Source of the DNA: Bacillus sp. SD088
GTDB taxonomy: Bacteria; Bacillota; Bacilli; Bacillales; Bacillaceae_C
Reading direction: 5' to 3'
Assembly (NCBI RefSeq): GCF_017355205.1
Contig: NZ_JADIJK010000001.1
Location: forward strand, 372,001 to 436,000
DNA length: 64,000 bases
Below the pieces are notes generated by a model. The model did no database searches. It was not told where the DNA came from and was given only the letters and a program-made list of their open reading frames with translations. Shown in pieces: positions 54,801-62,100 of the stretch. A program made the translations under genes and the position numbers. Position 1 is the stretch's first letter. Each line of letters begins with the position of its first letter.

Positions 54801-55509
54801 TACTTTCCGCTCGAACAAGAAGTTGAGCTTGCGCATTTACTAAAGGCATCTTGATGTTTCCTTGGTTATCAATCACCTGCACTCGGTCACTCCCAATAAG
54901 TGATGCTTTATATCCTTTACGTACAAAAGGTAGTTTGACTCTTTTCTGTCCCTTTTTTATTTCAATGTTCTCGCGAAGTTCATCCATTATAATAGGCAAA
55001 AAATCCCTATCTTCATAAACTTCAAACTCAGCAATGGAATATCCATATAAAACCCCTTCCACTGCTCTCCTTTCTACCCCTTGAAATTTCACATATCGAG
55101 CTTCGGTTTGGTCAAATTCCACAGTATCTTTACCATTTGCAGCAGCCGTTAGAATGCCATCATCTTCTACAACATTTACCCAGTTTTCCTTATCGTTAGA
55201 AATCAAGATTGTATATGTCTCGGCCGGAGTCTGCCAATCAATGACAACACGAGCTATCTTCCTCTTTTTGCCTAAGTCCACATATAACCACTGATCATCG
55301 TCTGCCACAGATGACCATCTTGTTTTCGCATCCCCATCCACTGCATTTTCCGGAATTAACCATTCCACTTCATTTCCTGAAGCAGTGACAGGTTTATTCA
55401 AGGCCAAATTCTTTGACAATGCCTTCGCTTCCTTAGATTGAACAAAAACGGAAGAAATGGCAAACAGAGAGAGCGACATAAGCAATAAAGCAATTTTTTT
55501 CGTAACCAT
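51883..55509 (-). CDS. Secreted GH20 beta-N-acetylhexosaminidase, multimodular
   Basis: 1208 residues. Order: signal peptide (1-30), F5/8 type C/CBM32 (35-166), linker, GH20 N-terminal domain (about 270-390), GH20 catalytic barrel (about 395-710) with DRGFMLDVARKFY, PEIDTPGHSG and the catalytic pair Asp547-Glu548 in HIGTDEYW, LamG/concanavalin-like domain (about 740-912), second CBM32 (917-1047), FIVAR-like helical repeat (1052-1120) and a C-terminal helical module (1128-1208). It removes terminal GlcNAc or GalNAc from outside glycans. AGGAGGAG before the ATG. It has no LPXTG anchor. It follows the DUF4855 gene by 131 bp, with a hairpin between. Confidence 0.93.
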   Translation of the reverse strand: MVTKKIALLLMSLSLFAISSVFVQSKEAKALSKNLALNKPVTASGNEVEWLIPENAVDGDAKTRWSSVADDDQWLYVDLGKKRKIARVVIDWQTPAETYTILISNDKENWVNVVEDDGILTAAANGKDTVEFDQTEARYVKFQGVERRAVEGVLYGYSIAEFEVYEDRDFLPIIMDELRENIEIKKGQKRVKLPFVRKGYKASLIGSDRVQVIDNQGNIKMPLVNAQAQLLVRAESKSDPDEYVIDNILVDVPGQHSQTEDLNPEPDVIPSIREWLGGKGDLTLTNSSKIIVNPKDQQHLQKVAEITQSDVKAATDLMLDIAYGTPESGDIYLSIDDSLSDLGEEGYMMEINDYISMTSVDPQGVFYGTRTLLQIIMQDDSYYIPKGLIRDYPKYTDRGFMLDVARKFYTIDFLRDYIKQMSFYKMNRLQIHLNDNVGTPFPNGKKSAFRLESEKYPGLASEDGYYTKEEFRELQQLGMEYGINVVPEIDTPGHSGAFVDFDPSLGKDGELDITKPETVNFVKELFNEYIDGDHPTFIGPDVHIGTDEYWGGNVEIFRKYTDTLIKHINSKGKHPRLWGGLTMYDGDTSISNDATMDIWYVPYGGPQQAIDLGYDIVNVNTNQLYIVPQLYQDYLNVGYFYESWEPNQWDDTVLPFGHPKLKGAMFAFWNDVSVEKGLSMADSHHRILPAMQVLTEKMWSGMKGDRSFHQFEDYAAQIGDAPNVHLSHEMETKEKNGEVLHYLFEGNLKDSTENGFDANGKNVEYTDGIFGQGMRVNGGKSYIQTPLRSLGFNWTLSMWIKPDKDNPNDAVLMESPEGQLKLTQGETEKLGFSKEGYDSVFDYKMSPEQWTHLLLTGDSEGTTLFVNGSEYTQSLNKVGGKLETFILPLEIIGGRSNGFKGVIDNVKIYNTTFNLHGNLALNKMAESSQPEASTYTPDKAVDGKGDTRWSSEYVDDAWFLVDLDEVTKIDKVTINWQTAYGKKYKILVSEDKEQWTNVTQENDGIIMGKGGREEISFDPIKARYVKFQGIERETIFGYSFSEFEVFNSENKIGNKSAIKNRMVQIQDENLNKDKYTEESWQALYEALQATEKTLNKVDATQAELDQQLSDLNTAHKGLKYKSPITATSMIERVELLHKEGHFKSEDAVQSLTIHLSSVHHYEEKMLVDKVIKHMKGFQILLKHQKDSELVSEEAYQLLKRDADELLDK

Positions 55510-55534
55510 CGAACTCCTCCTATTTGTTGAAACA

Positions 55535-55588
55535 AGGTGCCTGGTACCTCATCCAGTAATAAATAATTGGAAGAGGAACAAGGCACCT
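55535..55588 (-). terminator. Hairpin between DUF4855 and GH20 genes
   Basis: AGGTGCCT (55535-55542) pairs with AGGCACCT (55581-55588), with further inner pairing (CCTC/GAGG, CCA/TGG). TTGTTT follows on the minus strand. The word AGGTGCCTGG also occurs at 4.45 kb, so this may be part of a repeat family. Confidence 0.5.
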
Positions 55589-55640
55589 TCTGAAACAGAT
55601 TCTCTGCTGTATAAGATCAAACTATTTTATATTCCATTTA

Positions 55641-58226
55641 TCAATTACCAATATTGTATACGCCAAATTCATAGAATGAATATCCGTAACCCGTTGCCCT
55701 TTCTACTCCTTCAAACTTAACATAGCGTGCATTCACTTTATCAAAGTGAATGACTTCCTTTCCTCCATTTCCTTCTATAATCCCTCCGTTGTCTTTCTTA
55801 ATATTTTCCCAATGTTCTTTATCATTCGATACTAATATCTTATATCTTTTTGCGTAGGCATTTTCCCAATCAATTTTGACCGTGTCCATTTGCTCAATTT
55901 TCCCTAAATCGACTAAAAACCAAGCATTATCTACATAATCACTAGCCCAACGTGAAGAAATATAGCCATCTACAGCTTTATCAGCGGTGTAATTGAGGTT
56001 CCCTCCTTCTATTGAGGATGACTCTACCTCTTTATTTAGCGCTACGCTCCCTATTAAGTAATAGAGATCTTCCCTCAAAACTCGATGGGCTGACTCTGAA
56101 ATATGTTGCTGTTTCATTTGGTTTTCAAGTAAAATATTGAAGCCTTTTAAGTGTTTAGCTACCTTTTCAGCCGAACCCTTCTTTTCGAAATGTTCTACAG
56201 ATTCCAAATGGACCTGTAAAGCGCGTGCTGCTCCATAGTTTTTAAATTCACCAGCTTCATGTAATCGGTCAACAAGCACATTCATATCAGCGGCACTCGT
56301 AGACACCTCAATGAGGTAAGTATCTTTTTTCACCTTCCCAGCTGACGCTGTTACAACCAGTTCGTGCTTACCTGGCATACCAGCTAAGTCTATCCACTCG
56401 CCTTCTTCATATGCTTTTCCATCAAATAAAGCAGTGACCTTAACGGGTCCTTCACTCTCCACTTTCCATGTGAATTGAATAGATTCAGAGTCTGGTACAA
56501 TGACTCCATCTTGAAGTGGCTCTCCATTTATTTTAACCTTTGCTTCTGGTGCAGGTTCTTCATTGATCTCATAGGTTCCATTTGAAAACTGATAAAGCCA
56601 GTCATATAAAATGCGTGTAGCAGGATCTTTACTCACAGCGGTATCATATATCGCGTTATTACCTTGATAAAAGGCTTTAAAGCTATTTTCCATATAACCA
56701 AACTTCACTCCGCTGTTTAAGTATTCAATAAAGCGTTGTCGGAATATCCCATCTGATAGCATCCGATCATCAAATTCAATTTCCACTCCCATACCAAATT
56801 GCTTAGCGGTATTGGCGGCATCTTCCAAACGGTCTGGTTCCAACTCTTCAAAGAAATAATTAGGCTGCAGAGCGGTTGCATCTATCCCTACATCCTCCCA
56901 AATATGGCTTCTATGAGATAAAAAGTGAGGAATCCAAAACAGTTTTAAATCTTGATCATGTACAATATCACTCGTATGCTTCAGTAAATCTGGTCCTGTA
57001 TTGCTTGTACTAATTTGTTCTTCCAACCAATACAATCCAGCAAGATTTAGTTGAGAAAAGTCTTCCGCCTGCCATCTCTGTATGACTTCTTCGATCCACC
57101 ATTTCACAACCTTTTTGCGGTTGGCTAATGCCAGTTCTTTACCAACTTCCCCTGCATTGAAATTTTCAGAGATGCCATCACCATCTACATCGCCAAAATC
57201 TGTCAATGATTCTCCCGGGTCCGGGATCATTAGCACAACCTTTACTTTATGGTCAGGCTCATTCAGTTTTATTCCAGCTTCTTTAGCCGCTTCATTTAAC
57301 TGCTGTAAATCGCCTTCGGCTGCAAAAGTTTTATTTAAATACCATTTCCAATCGTCTAGATCGGCTCCTGGATTGGACTGCCCGCCGAAATTTCCACCTT
57401 TAGGGGAATGTAAACCAAGATATAGCACTCCATCATGAAACCAATCCTGTGGTTCCCCTTCTTGGTCTATATAGCTAATATTGGGGAGAATTCGCTCCTT
57501 CGACCAATCCCCTTTTCCGTCAGGATAATGGCCATTATAGAGCAATACTAAATTTTCAATCCCAGCAGTCTCTTCTCCTGGTTGCAAGTATGCGGGTTGT
57601 TCTGGCGGCACTGTTTGTGCACCCTCGAGTTTCCCTTCAGCCCCCCAAATTTCAATTTCGTCAATAAAACTCCAGTGTGTTGGATGCATAGAAAATGTCA
57701 CCTTCACATAACGCGCATATGCCATGGTTCCATTCCAATCACCATTTTTTATCCCGTCTTTACTTCCATCCCAAATAAACTGCTCATCTCTTGGCGGTCC
57801 CGCTCCCCAAAGAAGCTGAGTCGCGTTATGTGACAATGTTCCCCAATTTTCTTTATCATTGGAAACATAAAACGAAACGGTTAATGGTACAAGAATCGAG
57901 GATGTGGGATAATCTTGCAAAAAATGAGCTTTAATACTTGCAATTGACTTTTTTTCCCCTAAATCAAATACAACTTCCCTCGTTTTCTTTTGCAAATGTC
58001 CTACCCAAGCAGGATCAGATTTATCTAATTCTCCGTATACTCCATCTGTAAGCTTATTCTCGTTATCTGGATATGAGCTTTCGGGCTCTTCCGACCATTC
58101 ATAACTTAAACCACTCGCAAGGTTTTTAAAACCTACCTCATTATCAGCAGCTTGTATGCTTGGGCTTATCCATAACATCATTAAAGAGATTACAACAAGG
58201 CCTATAGCCTCTTTTAAGAACACCAT
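55641..58226 (-). CDS. Secreted DUF4855 protein with two F5/8 type C modules
   Basis: 861 residues. Signal peptide ending SIQA (about 1-26), N-terminal discoidin-like domain (about 35-195), DUF4855 domain (about 222-545) with ENLVLLYNGHYP, NLAGLYWLEEQIS and GMGVEIEFDDRM, an Ig-like part (555-642), a helical module (645-725) and a C-terminal CBM32 (728-858). DUF4855 looks like a TIM-barrel hydrolase of unknown activity; acidic residues in LYWLEEQ and EIEFDD are catalytic candidates. AAGGAGGAGG precedes the ATG. CBM32 modules and the GH20 neighbour suggest amino-sugar-rich glycans. Confidence 0.88.
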   Translation of the reverse strand: MVFLKEAIGLVVISLMMLWISPSIQAADNEVGFKNLASGLSYEWSEEPESSYPDNENKLTDGVYGELDKSDPAWVGHLQKKTREVVFDLGEKKSIASIKAHFLQDYPTSSILVPLTVSFYVSNDKENWGTLSHNATQLLWGAGPPRDEQFIWDGSKDGIKNGDWNGTMAYARYVKVTFSMHPTHWSFIDEIEIWGAEGKLEGAQTVPPEQPAYLQPGEETAGIENLVLLYNGHYPDGKGDWSKERILPNISYIDQEGEPQDWFHDGVLYLGLHSPKGGNFGGQSNPGADLDDWKWYLNKTFAAEGDLQQLNEAAKEAGIKLNEPDHKVKVVLMIPDPGESLTDFGDVDGDGISENFNAGEVGKELALANRKKVVKWWIEEVIQRWQAEDFSQLNLAGLYWLEEQISTSNTGPDLLKHTSDIVHDQDLKLFWIPHFLSHRSHIWEDVGIDATALQPNYFFEELEPDRLEDAANTAKQFGMGVEIEFDDRMLSDGIFRQRFIEYLNSGVKFGYMENSFKAFYQGNNAIYDTAVSKDPATRILYDWLYQFSNGTYEINEEPAPEAKVKINGEPLQDGVIVPDSESIQFTWKVESEGPVKVTALFDGKAYEEGEWIDLAGMPGKHELVVTASAGKVKKDTYLIEVSTSAADMNVLVDRLHEAGEFKNYGAARALQVHLESVEHFEKKGSAEKVAKHLKGFNILLENQMKQQHISESAHRVLREDLYYLIGSVALNKEVESSSIEGGNLNYTADKAVDGYISSRWASDYVDNAWFLVDLGKIEQMDTVKIDWENAYAKRYKILVSNDKEHWENIKKDNGGIIEGNGGKEVIHFDKVNARYVKFEGVERATGYGYSFYEFGVYNIGN

Positions 58227-58362
58227 TGTTCCTCCTCCTTATTTCACTTTAATCCTTTACAGTTCATTCCTATTTCTCTATTCCAAAGACCCCCTTCTAT
58301 ATTTTTTTATAACAATATAGGTGAATTAAACCTCCAGCATATTTAAAAATAGCGGATTAAAT

Positions 58363-58382
58363 CTTTATAATTAATTATAAAG
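58363..58382. promoter_or_regulatory. Perfect 20-bp palindrome with overlapping cre-like site
   Basis: CTTTATAATTAATTATAAAG is its own reverse complement. The arms recall Fur/PerR boxes but the spacing is 7-2-7 and not 7-1-7. Overlap with a cre-like GCGTTTACA suggests joint control by CcpA and a second regulator, perhaps the RpiR-type protein. Confidence 0.45.
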
Positions 58383-58518
58383 CGTTTACATATTCGTTTC
58401 AATAGTCCTAATGGGATAATATGGAAACTAATATAATTGAAGATGATAGTATTTTTCACTCTATTACCCAACTAAATTCCTAGCGAACTAACATAAGTAC
58501 AGAGAATAGAATTGTGTT

Positions 58519-58555
58519 AGGCGGTCTGGCTTTGTTCCTCTCGCCAGAGCCGCCT
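58519..58555 (-). terminator. Stem-loop after the acetyltransferase gene
   Basis: AGGCGGTCTGGC faces GCCAGAGCCGCCT (58519-58530 with 58543-58555) with one bulge. Very GC-rich compared with its surroundings. T-run weak. Confidence 0.6.
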
Positions 58556-58602
58556 GTTTCAAAATAGTACTCCTTTCCGGAAGGCCAGTTTTTCTACATG
58601 CA

Positions 58603-59133
58603 CTATCCAAGGTTGTCGACATACTCGTCATGTAAAATAGCATAGTAAAGCTCGTCCCACCATGTATCTCCAGCAGGTATACACTTTTTAAAAAAAGCTT
58701 CTCTTCTCATACCTATTTTTTCCATAACCCGATATGAAGGTACATTTTCAGGCTGACATGTTGCCACTATACGATGTAAATTTAAAACCTTGAATCCATA
58801 AGCTAATAATGCCTTTGCAGCCTCTGTCGTGTACCCTTTATTATGATATTTAGGGTGCAGTACCCAACCTATCTCATAAGTGTGCTCACCGAAATAGTTA
58901 AAAAACTCCACATGTCCAATCAGGGCTTGATTTGATTTTAATAAGACTGCATATTTGTTTGGTTTATCTCCAATTTGTTGATTAACGTACATCTTTGCTT
59001 CCCGTTCCGTCAGAACACCTTCGGGCATGTAATACATCACTTCCGGATTAGATGCATATCCAAAAACTTCTCTCCAATCCTCTTTTTTAAAATTAGTTAT
59101 GATAAGCCTTTCTGTTGTGAGATTTAACTTCAA
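58603..59133 (-). CDS. GNAT acetyltransferase, RimJ/RimL-like
   Basis: 176 residues with the GNAT fold: TERLIITNFKKEDWREVF at the N-terminus, YEIGWVLHPKYHNKGYTTEA as the acetyl-CoA loop region (residues about 88-107), and HRIVATCQPENVPSYRVMEK with IGMRREAFFKK. Start is TTG with GAAGGTG 7 bp upstream. It acetylates an amine of unknown identity. It is a single gene between two carbohydrate units and is not obviously linked to either. Confidence 0.9.
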   Translation of the reverse strand: MKLNLTTERLIITNFKKEDWREVFGYASNPEVMYYMPEGVLTEREAKMYVNQQIGDKPNKYAVLLKSNQALIGHVEFFNYFGEHTYEIGWVLHPKYHNKGYTTEAAKALLAYGFKVLNLHRIVATCQPENVPSYRVMEKIGMRREAFFKKCIPAGDTWWDELYYAILHDEYVDNLG

Positions 59134-59295
59134 TTCGATACACCTTCATTCAAATTTTTAAAATTCCCTTTTATAATCCAACAAAAGGAAGAGAAACGCA
59201 AGCAAGCGTTCTTATAAATGGACAGTTATAGGCGACGCTCTGCCAAGACGATGTTCTCCTCCACAAGCCAATATACTATCATTTCCCAAACACCC

Positions 59296-59329
59296 AAAAA
59301 AGCTAGCAAGACATTATTTCTTGCTAGCT
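59296..59329 (-). terminator. Terminator of the third importer operon
   Basis: AGCTAGCAAG and CTTGCTAGCT (59301-59310 with 59320-59329) form a perfect stem followed by TTTTTT on the minus strand. The 3' end of the upstream gene overlaps the first arm. Confidence 0.9.
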
Positions 59330-60103
59330 CCACTCATTATTCCGCATATAAGGAAGCCGTTCTTTTAAATATTGCATACTGATTTCAATACTTTCATAAG
59401 GATTCAGCCGTGTTTCATCTTGTTCCACAATCCACCATTGTACATTCGCTTCTTCTCCCAAATTCAGAACTGCCTCTACATCAATTCCACCTGTTCCTAG
59501 TTCAGCAAAATAGTGTTCTTCATCCGGCGTCATATCTTTTAAATGAACAAGCGGCGTTCTTCCCTTATAACGGTTGAACCACTCTACTGGATCTTCTCCC
59601 GCCATCTTTAGCCAGTAAATATCAAATTCCGTTTGCAGATGGTCTGATGGAGCAGATTCAATAATCGCTTCCAGTGCTGTTTTTCCATTTGACAAACATT
59701 CTAATTCGAAATGATGATTATGATAACAGAGTATAATGCCGTCTTGTTTACAAACTTCACTAGCCTCATTTAAAAAGTAAGTATGGGTCTTAAGTTTGTC
59801 TTCATTCTTCACTTCCGCTTCAGGAAGTGAACAAACTATATACTTACAGCCCAAAACTTTTTGATCTCTAATAATCTGCTGTAAATTCGTTTGCAGTTGC
59901 GTATGAGGAATATGATTAGCAGCAACTTGCAACCCAAGATTATCAAGGGGTTGTTTAATTTTTTCCACTGGCATGTCATAGTAGCCCGCCAATTCAACGC
60001 CATGATAGCCTAGCTTAGCTACTCGTTCAAATGCACCTAAAAAATCCTGCTCACATTCTTCTCGTAATGTATACATCTGTAAGGCAATCGGAATTTTCTT
60101 CAA
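59324..60103 (-). CDS. Sugar phosphate isomerase/epimerase family protein (TIM barrel)
   Basis: 259 residues, starting MKKIPIALQMYTLREE when the TTG start is read as Met. GAGGTG lies 8 bp upstream; the GTG three codons earlier overlaps that site. Xylose isomerase-like barrel with LCYHNHHFELE (Glu/His), TEFDIYWLKMAG (Asp), PLVHLKDM and WWIVEQDE (Glu). The fragment FERVAKLGYHGVELAGYY is typical of the subgroup found beside Gfo/Idh/MocA enzymes in sugar loci. It ends the operon of the third CUT1 importer, 40 bp after the LplC-type gene. Confidence 0.88.
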   Translation of the reverse strand: MKKIPIALQMYTLREECEQDFLGAFERVAKLGYHGVELAGYYDMPVEKIKQPLDNLGLQVAANHIPHTQLQTNLQQIIRDQKVLGCKYIVCSLPEAEVKNEDKLKTHTYFLNEASEVCKQDGIILCYHNHHFELECLSNGKTALEAIIESAPSDHLQTEFDIYWLKMAGEDPVEWFNRYKGRTPLVHLKDMTPDEEHYFAELGTGGIDVEAVLNLGEEANVQWWIVEQDETRLNPYESIEISMQYLKERLPYMRNNEWS

Positions 60104-60143
60104 ATAGATCACACCTCATATTAAACATTTTTGTATTTTACCA

Positions 60144-61031
60144 TTATTCCTTTACAGAACCAATTAACACACCTTGTACAAAAAAGCGTTGTACGAAAGG
60201 ATAGGCAATCAATAAAGGTAAGGTGGAAACAATAATGACCGCATATTTGACTAATGAGGCTGTTTTCGCTTGCTCAATGAAGGATTCTGTCATTCCTGCA
60301 TTTTCCCCAATCCCCTCCGCATTTACTTCATTAAGGACTAAAATCTGTCTTAATATGAGCTGGAGTGGATATAACTTTTCGTCAGACAAATAAATGAGTG
60401 CATTAAAATACTGATTCCATAATCCAACTGCATGGAATAAAGCCATTACGGCAATGATAGGTAATGAAAGAGGTAAGGCAATTTTACCAAAAATAAAAAA
60501 GTCTGAAGCTCCGTCTATTTTTGCTGCCTCTACTAGTTGTTCCGGCACGCTTTGCTCGAAAAAGGATTTTGCTACAAGAATAGACCATGCCCCGATTACA
60601 TTAGGAATTACAATCGCCCAAATAGAATCCAACATTCCTAATGTTTGAACGACTAAGTACGTAGGGATTAAACCACCATTAAAAAGCATAGTAAATAATA
60701 TCAACCAAAGGATAAACTTCTTTCCCCTTATTCTTTTTCTAGATAATACGTAAGCACACGGTAGTAACACAGTTAAGTGAATAAAGGTACCTACCAGAGT
60801 AAATATAATCGTATTACGATATCCGGTCCATATTGCACTATTTTCAAACACTCGTTTAAAGCCTTCAAATGTAATATCTACAGGCCATAGCCACATTTTC
60901 CCAGTATTTACAGCTGCTGGATCACTTATAGAGGCACTCACTACAAAAATGAGTGGATAGATGATCAACGCTGTAACGATTAAAACAAATATTTTATTTA
61001 CAATATCGAAAGCCTTATCTGACAATTGCAT
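60144..61031 (-). CDS. Carbohydrate ABC transporter permease, LplC type
   Basis: 295 residues. Six hydrophobic segments, EAA loop VEAAKIDGASDFFIFGKIAL and C-terminal GVLIGSVKE. The ATG at 61031 is chosen because AAGGAG stands 8 bp upstream; the GTG three codons before overlaps it. 12 bp after the LplB-type gene. Confidence 0.93.
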   Translation of the reverse strand: MQLSDKAFDIVNKIFVLIVTALIIYPLIFVVSASISDPAAVNTGKMWLWPVDITFEGFKRVFENSAIWTGYRNTIIFTLVGTFIHLTVLLPCAYVLSRKRIRGKKFILWLILFTMLFNGGLIPTYLVVQTLGMLDSIWAIVIPNVIGAWSILVAKSFFEQSVPEQLVEAAKIDGASDFFIFGKIALPLSLPIIAVMALFHAVGLWNQYFNALIYLSDEKLYPLQLILRQILVLNEVNAEGIGENAGMTESFIEQAKTASLVKYAVIIVSTLPLLIAYPFVQRFFVQGVLIGSVKE

Positions 61032-61043
61032 GCTGCTCACTCC

Positions 61044-62006
61044 TTACCATAAGCTGTTGTCACTTACTTTTCTTGCTATATAGTTTACTGTTACCAAGAG
61101 AATAATGTTGATCACTGACTCAAACAATCCAACAGCTGAAGCAAAACTATACTGCCCCTCTAGTAATCCCACGTTATATACAAAAGTTGGGATAATATCG
61201 GAGGTTTCTGCGTTTAAGGAATTTTGCAATAAGAGAACCTTCTCAAATCCGATAGCCATAAAACTGCCGATATTTAGAATAAATAAAACAATGATTGTTG
61301 GTAAAATACTAGGAATGTTGATATGGATAATTCGTTGAAATCTTGTGGCACCATCTACACTTGCCGCTTCATGTAATTCAGGGCTAACTCCAGCTAATGC
61401 TGCAAGATAAATAATCGTTCCCCATCCGAGTGATTGCCATTGGCCAGACCATACGAAGATATGACGGAACCAACCTGATTCCGTTAAAAATGCAACTGGC
61501 TGCCCCCCTAGTGACACAATTAGATGGTTTACTAAACCAGTAATAGGATCCAAAAAGGCCACGATCATACCTGCTACAACAACTACAGAAATAAAATGAG
61601 GCGCATATGTTAAGGTTTGCACCCATTTTTTAAAAACTCCGTTTTTTAGCTCATTTAAGGAAAGTGCAAACATAATAGGCAATGGGAATAACAGAAGTTC
61701 ATAGCCACTTAGGGTCAGCGTATTTTTTAATAGCCGCCAAAAATAATACGAATCAAAGAACCGTTTAAAATGGTCAAAGCCGATCCATGGACTGCCTGAA
61801 ATTCCCAAGTTCGCATAAAATTGTTTAAACGCTATTTGCACTCCATACATTGGAACATAATGAAAAATTATAAAATAGGCAAGAGCTGGGGTTAAAAGCG
61901 CATACAACTGCCAATCCATCAATATATCTTTCTTAAAGCGCAGCAACTTGCTTTCACCTTTTATATTTATATTTAGATTGTTCACACGACCTTTTTTCAC
62001 CTCCAT
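61044..62006 (-). CDS. Carbohydrate ABC transporter permease, LplB type
   Basis: 320 residues. LplB-like FHYVPMYGVQIAFKQFYANL and EAA loop HEAASVDGATRFQRIIHINI. AAGGAGGG precedes the ATG. It is clearly related to the permease at 31-32 kb (shared SGSPWIGFDHFKRFFDSYYF region) and less so to the one in the sialic acid cluster. It follows its binding protein by about 95 bp, the reverse order from the other two units. Confidence 0.93.
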   Translation of the reverse strand: MEVKKGRVNNLNINIKGESKLLRFKKDILMDWQLYALLTPALAYFIIFHYVPMYGVQIAFKQFYANLGISGSPWIGFDHFKRFFDSYYFWRLLKNTLTLSGYELLLFPLPIMFALSLNELKNGVFKKWVQTLTYAPHFISVVVVAGMIVAFLDPITGLVNHLIVSLGGQPVAFLTESGWFRHIFVWSGQWQSLGWGTIIYLAALAGVSPELHEAASVDGATRFQRIIHINIPSILPTIIVLFILNIGSFMAIGFEKVLLLQNSLNAETSDIIPTFVYNVGLLEGQYSFASAVGLFESVINIILLVTVNYIARKVSDNSLW

Positions 62007-62100
62007 ACTTTATCCCTCCTTCATTGTCGTTATGTAGGTTGGCCAAATAGAATATTCAACCAACCTAACCTTGATGTCTTATCAGATTCAAATGGTACCA

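Larger units (their letters stand above)
58227..58602. promoter_or_regulatory. Control region upstream of the DUF4855-GH20 pair
   Basis: No gene. It holds a perfect 20-bp AT palindrome at 58363-58382, a cre-like ATAAAGCGTTTACA at 58377-58390 overlapping it (12 of 14), and the stem-loop after the acetyltransferase gene at 58519-58555. Confidence 0.55.

Noticed and set aside
58363-58382. PerR or Fur box before the DUF4855 gene
   Set aside because: The arms look alike but the spacing is 7-2-7, and the gene is not an oxidative-stress or iron gene. Kept as an unassigned palindrome.
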